A stretch of 64,000 bases of DNA from contig NC_079890.1 of assembly GCF_024868665.1 (NCBI RefSeq), positions 34,759,298 through 34,823,297 on the forward strand. Direction: 5' to 3'. Below the pieces are notes generated by a model that saw nothing but the letters and a program-made list of their open reading frames with translations, was not told where the DNA came from and did not search any database. The DNA comes from Triplophysa rosa (Eukaryota; Chordata; Actinopteri; Cypriniformes; Nemacheilidae). Below, piece by piece: positions 1 through 13,100 of the stretch (the stretch's first letter is position 1; each line of letters begins with the position of its first letter). The translations under genes were made by a program, and so were the position numbers.

Positions 1-1000
1 ACGGCCACAATACATCTAGAAATGCTGATTTGGAATAAAAAATCATCTATTCATTTTTTCTGCGGCTGTATATTAAAAACAAAACCTTTCAAGTTTGCAT
101 ATATTATGCAGTTTGGTTTTTGTTTTAATTACAAAAAACATTATATTTAGTTTTTATGGGTTATATATTGTTTTTATTTTATGGGTTGTTTTCAACTCAT
201 GGTTGGGTAAAATATGCACAGAACCAACCATTGGGTTATAAATTAACCTACGCGTTTTTAGACTGTTTCGGTTTTTGAAAATAAGCACAGGCTTGGCCAT
301 CAAACGCTCCTTATCTAAGAAGCTTCATGTAAACAGATGCAAGTCCTGCTATAACTCAACTCTTTCTCTCTCGCACGCATACAGTAAAATCTAGCGGGCT
401 CTTGTTTCCTGCAGGATTTCTAAATGTCATTGAGTTCTGTGATCTTAAAGTGACCAAAGCTACGAACAGACTTGTTCTGCTTACATACACAGACGTTCGG
501 CTAGATAGTTTCCACCATGCAAAGCGGCGAGCTGATTAACAAAACACGTGAAATAAATGAAGCCCGTGAGTCATCCTGAGACATTTTCCAAGTGTCAAGA
601 CATAAAATGGATAAAATAATTGCATGTGTCTTTAAAAAGTATCTGGATTCTTGTTTCAACCCGTCATGGTAGATAAAAGTAGGGCACTGCAGATAGAGTG
701 AAAGAAAAGGGATCTGTCACATATATTTCTATAATGAATAAGGGGACATACATTTACATTTATTCACGAAGCAAACGCTTTTATTCAAATCAGAGAGCAT
801 TTAACATTTGGTCAGTGAGCTAAATTTAAGCACAGTCTACAAAGCCATGTTTACAAGAAGAACCAAAGTTAAAGCTAGGGAAAGATAAAATACTTTTGAA
901 TATAAATATAAACAGGGTAAGATTGTGGAAAATCTGACAGTTAGAGGTTGGTCATTTGAGTATGGAACAGGTGTGTGTTTGTATATTTAACCCCCTTTTT

Positions 1001-1230
1001 TCTGTCATCATTTACTCTCCCTCTTGTCATTTTAAACCTGTATGACTTTCATTCTCCTGCAAAACACGACAGATATTTGGAAGAATGTTGGTAACCGCGC
1101 AACGGCAGTACTCATTGACTTGCATTGGTTTCGTGTCTATACAATAGTTTACCAACATTCTCCCAAATATCTTCTTTTTTGTTCTGCAGAAGAAAGAAAG
1201 TCACACAGGTTTGAAATGACAAGATGGTGA
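1001..1230. repeat. Partial palindromic MITE (TTCACCC family)
   Basis: Internal part of the abundant palindromic element found many times in this window. It shows 'TCTGTCATCATTTACTCTC', then 'AAACCTGTATGACTTTC', the arm 'GGAAGAATGTTGGTAAC', and an inverted copy of the same arms ending with 'AGGTTTGAAATGACAAGA'. The outermost termini are missing, so it is truncated. Such elements are common non-autonomous DNA repeats in cyprinids; the exact family name is not assigned here. Confidence 0.65.
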
Positions 1231-1279
1231 ATACTGCACTGTAACAAAAATAACACCAATTTCAGCTGCCTTAAATGTT

Positions 1280-1462
1280 GAAGTTACATAAAATTAGCTT
1301 TATAAATCAATTGAACTTAATTATATTGAACTGACTTTAAAAAAATCCAGCTGTAAAATACAACTAGATTTTTAAGTCAGTTCAATATCATTTAAATTTT
1401 ATTGATTCATAAAGCTAATTTGAGTTTTTAAGTTTTTTTTTTACAGTTTGTAAATACAGTTT
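1280..1462. repeat. Long inverted-repeat (hairpin) element
   Basis: The left arm (AAATTAGCTTTATAAATCAA, then TTGAACTGACTTTAAAAA) is mirrored by a right arm (TTTTTAAGTCAGTTCAA, then TTGATTCATAAAGCTAATTT) around a short loop near 1350. The arms are about 60-80 bases with a few mismatches, so a transcript would fold into a stem. The structure suggests a MITE-like cyprinid repeat. A diverged relative may lie at 27265-27450. Confidence 0.6.
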
Positions 1463-4152
1463 GTAACAGAATTTTCTTTACTTTAACGCTTCATCTCTTT
1501 GAACAGAATATGGAAATTGGCAGACACTTTTACCCAGAGCGACTTACAAGTTCTGTGTCATTACTAGAATATCACTCTTGTGATTTTCGATTTTTTTTCG
1601 ATTTTGCCAAGTGAGAGATGTTCTGATTCTGAATCTGGATTTCTGTAAAAAAACAACCCCAACCCAAACCAAAACCTATGCCTAAAATGAGAGAGAAATG
1701 ATAGATGAATAGCAATGGTGTAGAAATGCCTAACCCTGGTTATAAGTGTAAACACCACATTGGCTGTCAACTAAATCTGATTGGTTAATTGGAATGATGT
1801 TGACACTATAGGTCATCTTTCCCTCGGCAAAGTCCTTAAAGCCTTGATGCTGATTTCTATATACATGTATGACTGACTGCATTGCGGATGGAATTCTAAA
1901 CAAGCAGCAGGAGGTGAAGTCATACTGGTATAAGCTCAACCACCAGAGGATGTCAATGAACTAACATCCCACATATCAGCTGAACATAACAGTTACATTC
2001 ACATATGAAGCCTGGACTAGTCAGATTTGGTCCTGGAGGGTCAGAATTGACCAGACATAATCTACACTAAGACTAGAATTTGTAATCTCTCGTGAGTGCA
2101 TGTCTTTTACAGGAAATCTTAAACCATTCCAGAACAGCTGTTGAGTAAACACGGGTCTGTGTGCGTAAGCAGTAAGTTGTGAAATTAAAAGAGCTTCTGG
2201 TCAGTGTTTAGTTACTGTTACAGTACACCTAAAGTGATCCTTCCTGTCCCGATCAGGAAATCATGATTAAAGGACGGATTTGATGTGCAAAGACATCAGT
2301 AGACATCAGTATTGGACATACGTTGAACAAACACTGTGATTTTGAGCATGAATACACATCTCAGTATGTTTAGATGATCCATACTCAAAGACTGAGGATA
2401 TGGTCTGGCAAGGAACCCAACAGTCATTCCTTCTAAGAACAGTTTGGTTCGGATTTTGAGAGGGTTCTTTCAAGTGTATCTTTCTTCCAACAAACGACTT
2501 GCTTTCAGGTGTTTGTATCTGTGCCAAGAATCCCTTTCATAACATATTGCATCATACCCCAGCAATTCTGACCAGCTGTAAACCTGAGATCTGTATAATA
2601 CTATGCATGTTTGCAAAAAATTAATAATGTATCTGTGGTGCAGGAAGAGTGTTTGGGTGGTCTATGAGAGTTTTGATATTTTTGTTGATACGGTTCCCAT
2701 TTCACGTGGTCATTTGGAATGATTGAAAAACGACATTGAAGATTTTCTTTTTATTAGGCAGTATAAAACTCATTGGCCCAAATAAATATATTTATACATG
2801 AAGCGAAAGGCAGAAATTGTTTTAAAATTATACATTTTTATATTCTTGTGCAAACACAATTTTCTAGTTTAAAAAAGCACGTACCGTTCACATTCATACT
2901 TTTAAAACACCGACTTGAAACAAAAAATAAACCTGAATATTTACAAATACCATTTTCAAAAGGTATACAAACATTTACTAAACACAATAATCCTAAAATG
3001 TAATGCTGCAACAGGACTGAGGTAACCAATTTAATGGATTAGAAATACAGGAAATACAGGGAAAAAGGCAAAATAAAGAATAAAAGCAGCAAGAGGAGGC
3101 CTTCGAAAGGGTCACACAAAAGGTTACATTGTGCTAAATCCTAGACTTTATCCAACTAAAAAATTACACTTCAAAAAAGTTTTTTTCTAGCAGGCCCTTA
3201 TCTCACCGATGCGCTATTGTTCCTGCTTTCAGCTTGAGTACCTTTCTATTACTTTGCAGAATAAAAGTGGTTTAAACAAGATATGAAATGAAACACAAAT
3301 GGGGTTTCTATACAGCATTTAACCAAACAGGAACATGTTACACATTAAAAGACGTTTCATTTCAATTGGGCATATCGTGTCACATTCATAAATATTTGAT
3401 TCTGTACCACACAATTTGCAGTTCCAAAAAAGGGGTTAAAAGGCATAAAATAAATAACAAAAAAACGTAGGTACCGTAATGACAGATGAGTAAACTTGTA
3501 CCCAGTGCCTCCACAATCTGCCGGGACTGAACATTGTTGCAATGTTTTTGCACCTTAACTATAATGTCTGAGCATTGTTGAATCTGGACGGCTCACTTGC
3601 ATTATAAAGGATAGATCTCTCTTCTTTGGAGGTCTGACTCCTTCCCTTTTCCATTACTCTGCATAGCATCTGTCTGCCCGCTGCAGATTCAACAGATCCC
3701 ACCTACTGCACACATCACATTCAACTATCACCGTTACGAAAAAAGAACCAAAATAACTTTAACATGACAGCGAAGAGAAATTAAACAAATCTACTTACAG
3801 ATTAAACACAGTGTAATCATTATCAATTCTTTGTATAGACGTGAGAAATTTGCATTTATTTTATTATAAAATTTGAGTAAGATATTATTTAAAATATAAA
3901 CGGACTGAAACGATGATCAAACCAGCGCCGCTGTTATATTATCTCTACCCCACTGCATCAAAAAATATTACACACAAACAGATCAAACTTTTGGAAACGC
4001 TCTGAATAGACCAACAGTAAGAAAGGAAAGTTTAACTGGTCCTTTGGTCTTATGTAGGTGTCTCTTGATGAGAGGTTGCGTTCCACATTGACACATTCTG
4101 CTTTTTGAGAGCCATCAGGAGTGCTTTGCTTTTGCAGAAATGGACGAGAGAC

Positions 4153-7100
4153 TCACTCTCTAACAGCGAAGACACGGAACGAACCACCTTCTGTATTGGT
4201 TTTACTAAAAAGACAGAGAAAAAATAGATTAGAATAAAAATAAAATAAAAATTTAAGAAAAAAATATAAAAGAAAGAAAACAATAGGGATTTGCAATGTG
4301 TCAGTGCAACTAAAAGGCCTCTCTAACAGAAATACTAAGTAAGCATACAAACCGTTGATTTATAATGATATATACAACTTATTTATTAACTTATTTTAAT
4401 AATTGTCAACCTGGACCACAAAACGGGTCAATTTTTGAAATTGAGATTAATACATTATCTGAAAGCTGAATAAATAAGCTTTCCATTGATGTATGGTTTG
4501 TTAGTATAGAACAAAATTGGCCGAGATACAACTATTTGAAAATATGGAATCTGAGGATGCAAAGTTGTTCGCATTTTTCTTCACTATTTTGCTACATCCA
4601 TAAAGTTTTGATATATTTATGGTAGGACATTTACAAAATATCTTTATGGAACCCAAGGTTATGGGTTCGATCCCAGGGGATTGCACATAGTCAGAAACAA
4701 ATGTATAGTACAATGCAATGTAAGTCGCTTTGGATAAAAGCGTCTGCCAAATGCATAAAAAAACATTATCTTAACTTTATACCCTAATCATTTTTGGCAT
4801 AAAAGAAAAATCGCAATTTCCATTTTGCGATGACTCATCTGATATAGGCTAAAGCCTTTCAGAGACTACAGATTTTTTTTTTTTGACAATCACTTATTAA
4901 ACTCCAAGTAAAGACTGTTTATTGTGACATTATATTGCCTTTGTAACTGGTCTTGTAATGTAATGCTTCGTATTATCTTGATAAATCATAAAATGTGTCG
5001 AAACTCTCCAATCAACCTTAAAAATTATTTTATTCAGAGCAGTTCTGGAAACGGACATTCAAACCAACTCATTGTTTCATGTTTTCATTCCATTCAACTT
5101 ATTCCTTCCACAATTTTGGACCACTTTTTTTGGCCTGGCCGTTCTCTCTATTTATTCTGAATCAGACCGGCCTTCAGGTGGTGGTGTATTGGGACGTGTC
5201 GGAATAAAACTGCTTCCGTTGGCTTCAGTCGTGCTGTAATTACCCTTGCATGGAACCACTAAGTCAGTCACTGACAACTTTTCCATCCATTGGTAAAATA
5301 GAGCAATTCCTGTTAATACAGAAAAGTTAACACAACTAGCCACCCCCCCTTTCCCCCATCGTGTGACTAGCATGAGAAAATCTCTTTAAGCCCTTTGTGA
5401 ATGACTTTACTAAGATTCGCCCATCGAGCAGTCAAGGCCGGCAACTTGATAAAAGCCAGGGATCAATTTAGTCGAAGATGGTTTTTAATTCAAGAGATTT
5501 CATTACACTGGAGCGAATTTCGTCTATATAAGCAGTTTGCACGCAGCATTGAAGTGCTCGTCTAGAGTAAGCAAAGAGTCCCCGTGTGGTCCACCCTCAA
5601 TGAGAAACCACACCATCACTCTTCAACCGCTGACGTGCCACGGACAGATTTGGCCCTCGTAGAGTTCAATCATGGCGATTTTCGAATCTGGGTTATTGGA
5701 GGAAAGCTAAGGAAGGAAGAGCAAAGGTGAATCGAGATACAGGACGTGTACCTCTCAGATTGGATGCCGTTCTTCATGGTCCCAGTGTAACTTTTCCTCT
5801 TGTCCAGAGCCAGGACATCTACATAGCCCCCACTAGCTTTGATCACTCCGGCGTGGATAGCTGCTCGACAGACACTGGAACCCTGGACACATGGAAACAA
5901 AAGGGTATTCTTTAGTCGACATGCTTTCCCTTTTAGTTCTTAGAAAGGGGCATTCATGTGCACTTCTATTACATTGGCCTACATCCGACTGACCTTCATG
6001 CTAGAGGTCATTCATACATAGATTGTGCATTTGGATGCAAAACAAAACAAACCCCACCACAGATTTACAAAAAGTGATGAATGTTCCTGCGAACAGTAGT
6101 ATTGAGTGGTTACCAAGTAAAAAGTAGAGATCCTTAAAAGTAGAGATGCATCGCTATATCGGCCAATAATCGGTATTGGTCGATAAAAGCTTTCAAATTT
6201 TCACACCATCGGCCGATAGTTTAAAAACAGCCCATGATCAGGGCCGTTATATCCTGTCAATCAAAAGAGGACAGGAAAATGCAATGAATTTGTGCTTTGT
6301 ATATAGAAAATGTTTAGAAACATCACCAGTTTGATGTTCAATATTGATAGTCATTACATGAATTAATAACATTCAGAAAGTTAAGAAATATTAATTTAAT
6401 CTTTAGAATCGGTATCAGCAGATATCCCTCTGAATAACACAATGTAATACATTATATGTAATGGACAAAATCACATAATTTTTTTACCACAAAAAAACGA
6501 AAAAATATTTTCACACATTTATACATTGCGGTATTATTACTGGTGCGCAGAAATGACAAGATACTGGCATAACACTGCGCTCAAAACAACAGTTTAACAT
6601 AACAGTTACTAAAAATGACTCGTCCAAAACTTCAGAAGTGTACATTTGATTGTTTTTGTCTTAACCTAGTCACCCATCATGGCTTTGTACCACCTTCCCT
6701 TTGCTACAGAAATTTCTAGAATTTTCTGACAGTGACAATTGGAAATTTATTTTTTAAATATGTGAAAATTTTTACAGTTTTTGTTTATCCGCCATATGCC
6801 GATATATCGTAATTAATTATATAAGCTTAAAGTTTACTTGAGCTAAATATACAATAAGACATTGATGCTACATGAAAATAAATATTACCACAATAATTAG
6901 CACCACAGAATTGTACAAGAACTTTAAAAAGGTCGGGCGAAACTAAAACTTCTTACACTGTGTAATCGGTATCGGTGGAGAAATTTTGTATCGGTGCATC
7001 TCTATTTGAAAGTCAAGGTTTGTTTCAATCCCGAACTTAGAAATAACGTCTTAGCAAGCACCACTGATATGTGAACAGTCTAAAGCAGCCCAGACAAATG

Positions 7101-10100
7101 ACATCACTTCTTAGTCTGCAGTACACACCAGAGAAAGCCACAGCTCAAGAGCTCCAGAAAAGCAAGTTGGCCTGAATTCTTTCGTCAGACGACCTTAGCG
7201 TTCATGACCAGGACATGGGCACACATGCACTTTCTATGCTTTCATTGCTGAAAAGGGCTACATTTTTTGCTTCTCTTAGTCCATAACACAATCCAAGTCT
7301 CCCTCCATCTCGAACTGAAGTATTACCCCGGGTTCCCCCTGCGGTCCCTCACCTGGACCAACAGTAATGAAACCCCACAGCTCATAGCACACGCCTGGGT
7401 GCCGCTCATCCAGTTCCGTTATTATAAGCAAACTTTTAAACAAAGGCTACCTTTATAAAATACTAAATATAAACCACAGAATATTGAGAGTTAATTAGCG
7501 CTCTGATCTGAAGCCAGCTGTGCAGGTACTCAGTCGAAACAAGACAAGAGGACCGAAAGGCAACAAGTTCGGCTGAGTTCATACTCGGCCCATTCTGCAG
7601 CCATACACCTTTAGACATAACCACCTTACATAACCAGGGTTTATTTGGTGAAAATAATCGACTGACTGTACATGAATCGTATGTGAACCAATAAGAATCA
7701 AGAACTATGTGAGTATCAGAAGTAAACTTCATCTCTCTAAGCTGTTCCCTAAACAGTTAAGTAGTCTCTGAGGCCAACCCCTGACCTCAAGTATGCATGA
7801 GGCAATGCAATTGAACTCTTCGGGTCCACGTACACATCTGCTGTTCTGCGGTCAGTTTACACACTAGGAGAGAAATTAGTGGCGACAATGTCCATCTCCT
7901 CTACAACTTGCACAGACGAATCTCGCGGTTGACCCTTACCGCAAGTGCAACATGCTCACTTTAGCACTCGCAAGTGCTTGACTGCAATGGTCTGTTCTCC
8001 CTCATTTACTGTCTCTCAGCTCTTGAAGTTGCTCACAGTGACTAAAATTCTGCAGTTCTTTCTCGCTGTCCCATTGAAGCTAAGCAGGGTTGAGCTTGGA
8101 CACTATCTGGATGGGAGTCCTTATCATGCCCAGGGGTGTTCCACACTGTGTCTGGAGGTCCATCATCCTCAAACTTAATAAAACACACATTGATCAGCTA
8201 ATAAGAGTATATAGCTTATACTCACGTCAGCGTAGATGTTTGTGCCAACCACTGGAGCCCAATATGAAGGTTCATTTATGCAGTTCGCAGGGCAGGAAAC
8301 TCTGAAGAGAGGCAGAACTTTGTTAGTATGACGACTTGATTGAAGAAACTAAGTATTTGAAAAGATTGATTTGTACCTTGGACAATAGGAGGAGGACATC
8401 TTGAAGGAACAAATCTCAGCCACTGTCGTGTAGCAATCTATGGATTGCTCTAAATAGGGAAAATAAACCATTGGTCAGCTTCAAAAGTGTTTGGTTGCAT
8501 GACTCGTGTCCACTGTAAGAGTGGTGAAAAATTTTCAAAATGATGCTGAATAAATTCTTAAAATGAAGAAGACATTATTTACGGATTATTTTTTGAAAAC
8601 TTTCATCAGGACAAGGGGACGATTTAAAGAGTTTATGTGCAAAAACAGATAACTCCATTTTTATACATTTTCAAAAATTATGTTTTTTATTAAGTTATCC
8701 TGTTTTTATTGTGTTAGTCAGCTGTGTTTTTTGAGTTTTTATTGCTTAATCAAAACGACCCAACTGCAGTTTGATTGATATGACCTGGAATGCAGAATAA
8801 AAAACATGATTTTTGACTTTTTTCAATCCGAGTTATCTGTTTTTGCAGACGAACTCTTCATTCGCATGTGATAAAGATCAACATACACAAGACCAATATG
8901 TTTTATGATTTCACTTACCTTCCACTTTGGATACCATGAATGCATTTCCAGGTTTATATTTACTAAAAAAGCACACAGATAAGAGTGAACAACTGAAATT
9001 ATGGACAAAGAGAACTATAATGACAACAGAATCACAATATTCAGCTCACCTCAGGGACTCAATGCCATTTCTGTTTGCTTTTACGAAGAATGGCATGTTA
9101 TCTTTTCTTGTGGTGTCCACGAGGCCTCCATTATTGTCAATTACACCATGATGAATAGCAGCACGACAAATACTTGATTGCTACAAAAAAACCGTTTGCA
9201 ATTAAAAAATACATTTACATAATAAGGTTATGAAAGTCTGTTAGATCTCAGTGGTATACGTACTACATCATAGTAAAGTGTGCCCCACACTTTTCCTCTT
9301 CTGTCCATGCAGTTGGCCGGGCAGTTGTACCTATAAACGAAAAAAATGTTATCATGATAAAAATACTGAAGTTTTGTCTTCAAATCTTTAATGAAAACCA
9401 CAAATTCCTTTTTTACTGACCTGTTACAGGTTGCTCCTTTACATTTGTCCCTCATTTTCGTCTCACACTTTATATTTTTGGCTGCGAGGACAGTAACAAG
9501 AAGTATTCATTTTTGAATAGACACCAAAGAAATTGTTGCTTTATTAGTAAGAAAATAAAAATAAATAATAACAAAATATTAAAAAACATTAAATTGAAAA
9601 ACAAATGATAAAAAATATATAGAATTGCATAAAAGTGTTCTTGTAGCTCAACTGGCATTGCAGGGCTGTCGATTAATCATAACCAGAATAAAAGTTGTGT
9701 TTACATAATATATGTATGTGTACTGTGCATTTTATATTTTGTATTTATAAACACAAAAACATACACATACATGTATATATATATTTAGGAAATGTTTAGA
9801 TGTGTTTATTTAGATTTACCAATAATTTAAATTATATATAAACGTTTATTAATTTTTATATTTGATATTTTTCTTAAACATAATATGCATGTATGTGCAT
9901 GTGTTTATAAATACAAAACTAATATGCACAGTACACAGACAAATATTACGCAAACACAAACTTTTAATCTGGCGATTAATCGGTTGACAGCCCTAAAAAA
10001 CACATACTGTAATGGCATAATGTATATTTGTTACCAATTCAGTCATCCTTCTGTGTGGAAACTGATATCTAACAATTATTTTTAAATATAGTAGTGAAAA

Positions 10101-13100
10101 TTATACATCCTATGAAAATTGTGATCTGAATTGAAAGGTTGTCACTCACCTAGATAGGTGGTGCTTGTAGACAAGGAGGGTTTGGAGTTTACAGGTCTCT
10201 TAGGTTTGGATTGTTGTTTAATTTGAGGAGTCTGAGGCTGTACTGGCTCCTGGGGCTTCTCCACCTCATTCATATCTCGAGTCTCCTGACGTTCAGAGTC
10301 TCCTAAACATAAAACAAAACTTATGAATTAAACATAGACTTGTATTAATTGTGTTGTTAAATGATCTTTATCAATCCTCACCCTTATAACAGAGATTGTT
10401 CCTGCAGACTCCTCCATAACTTGGTGGGCATTGAGAGCAAGGACGGCCAAGTTGGTATGGGGCTTCCCCGATCCAGTTTCCCCTAGAAGAGGGAACAGGT
10501 TCAACGTGACTTTGGAAATTACTGCAAAGCTTCAAAAAACTCCCATCACTCAAATGCTCTTCACACACTTTCAAGACTGATTTAAGTAAACAATCCCTGA
10601 TTGCCAAATTAAATCATTAGCCTGGAAAAGGACAGCAAATTCTGTCCGTGTTTTCGTTTTCTAAAATGTTCGTTTACTTGTTCCTGTAAAACGGAACTTC
10701 AAAGCCTCAGTGTTTGGGGATACCAGCTTCAATTTCAAAATGTTTAGTTCCACAGCATCTGGTTTTAAAGGGATAGTTCACCCAAAAATGAAAATTATTA
10801 AAGTTCAGCATTTATTCACCCACATATCAAACCTGCATGCATTTCTTCTGAAGAACACAAAAGGAGATATTATGAAGAATGCTGGTAACCAAATAACACG
10901 GCACACCATTGACTTCCATTGTATAGACACAAAACCACAGACACATTTCTCAAAATACACGTTTTGAACGACATGAGGCTGAATAAATGACGACAGAGTT
11001 TCTTTTTTGTGCACTATACAGAATAGTCAACACAAAGAGGTCATGATCTTACTTGGGTGAGTAGTTGCAAACAAGAGAGATGGCATTCTCCCAGGTCTCC
11101 CCCCATACGTTCATACGTGGGCACGTGTGTACAGCGCAGCCCACTCGATTGGTTGTGGCCCAGACCAGCTGGAAAAAAATACATTCATTATTATTAATGA
11201 CGTGCATCACTAATATCATTGCACACACCCAACAAAACAAACTTATATTTCTTTCGTATACATAAACGCTGCAAATCTCTTTGCTGTAGTTGAAAGTCTA
11301 AAGCTGCGTCTGAATTCGCTCACTTGTTCACTATATGGGGAAGAAGTGAATGAAAATTAGTGAAACATTTCAGACACTGACGTAATATATCCTGCGTCTG
11401 ACAGTGCTGTCACGGACATTCGTCATAACGCTTATATTACACCTGTGTGGCTTTATGGATTGTTTTGTAAAATGGTATAGTTCATTTTTACATTATTTGT
11501 CACGTTCATTATAGGCTATTAGTTTTTAATAAAGAGAATAAAACAAATGTTTGACACGTTTATTTACTATTACATTGATTACGTTTAACAAAATTACTTA
11601 ATATATTTAAAATAAAACATTACTACAGTATATATAACATTCATTTCATCTGTTTAGTCTCAAAAGGTAGAAAATAACCATCAACAAGAACAAACACAAG
11701 TGTATAAATGTACATTCGTGGCATTAATGGTCACTCTCCTCCAGCTGATACTAATCAGACGGTTGATTCGCATTGTATCATGGGAAATTTGAGTGAGCGA
11801 GTGTACATACACTCAAAATCAGAATGCGTTGTGGGTAAAAAGCAATGAACAAATGTAGGTAACGAGTTGTTTACTCAGAATTAGGACAACACTACAAAAT
11901 GGTGGACACACCGATACGGTGCACTATATAGGAGACAGGGGGCGATTTCAGACACAGCTTAAGAGACTTTCATCCCCACTGACTGCCCTCTGAGGAGGAA
12001 GTGTTGCGCAACAGGAAGTGATCTTCACGCTGGGGCACCAGCGGTAGATTGATGGGACCATGGGGGCAGTAAATAAAGACCGTTCTCTTTCATTCTGCCC
12101 CGCAGGGCGGAAGGAGAAGCACCTCAAGTGTGACCGGGGTAGTTTCCTGAAAAACGTGTGCGTTTCATCCACTCTTATCCACACAAACAAGTAATGCCTG
12201 CACGCAGTCGTGGTCGAAACCCTCCCGCACAATAGGGTTCACCGAGTGCGACCGTCTGCGCGGGCCAAACCGTTTGACTGCGAAATGAAAAGGAAGTGCT
12301 TATTCAGGCCGTTTTTTATACATACAGTGGGTTTGCATCCAGTCCTGTAGAGCACGGGCAGAGCCTCTATTTCCCTTCTGCGCTCAAATACTCTCTCAGG
12401 AATGTGCTTCCTGTGCCGAGGCCACAGGCGGTGTCGGCCACGGGACGGTGATTCAGCAAAGTAATCCGCTTCGATATAGCTTCCTCTCCCGTCAAACCGG
12501 ACACAACGCTAGGGTTAAAATTAAAGTAGATCACCTGAGGGATCGTTGGGCACTGCAGGGCACTTAAGTATGCATGGCACTGTTGGGCACTTAAAGGTAC
12601 AGTGTATGAAATATAGCATCTAGTGGTGAGGTTGCAAATTGCAACCAACTGCTCGCTCCACCCCTCCCCCTTACTTTCGAAGCACTACGGTGGCTGACAC
12701 AGGATTAAGATGTTGTCACGTTTTCACTTCTTCGCCGAAGGAGATCACGTATTTATGAAACGCGCTCTGTGGAGCAGTTTGTCAGTTTAGGGCTACTGTA
12801 GAAACAACATGACGAATTCCATGTAAGGGGACCCGCGATGTATGTAGACAGAAATAGTTCATTCTAAAGTAATAAAAACATTCATCATGAAAGGCCTTTA
12901 TACACCTCTGAAGACATAGTAATGTATATTATATTGCATTTCTGTCAATAGATCCTCCAAAAAATTACACACTGGACCTCTAAACAAATGATGCTATGGA
13001 CACGTTCCACTAAGTTTACAATTGTTTCAATTGTTTTTGAAAGATTTGCTTTTTAAGAGCTCCAAAAGTGGTCAAATACGTTTTAGGGCCCTGTGTATAA

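Larger units (their letters stand above)
1..4152. other. 3' flank and probable 3' UTR of crispld2, repeat-rich
   Basis: No coding exon is recognisable here. The crispld2 stop codon lies at 4153-4155 on the minus strand, so the stretch just below it should be its 3' UTR. Candidate minus-strand AATAAA signals read as TTTATT on the plus strand at 3854-3865 and again near 2750; which one is used cannot be told from sequence. The rest holds decayed repeats, including a partial palindromic element at about 1001-1230, an inverted-repeat element at about 1280-1460, and SINE-tail fragments near 750-790 and 1520-1550. The open frames in this stretch are short and resemble no known protein. Confidence 0.6.

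Noticed and set aside
8074..8125. A functional 5S rRNA gene
   Set aside because: Only the internal control region and downstream part are recognisable, with no terminator and no tandem copies.
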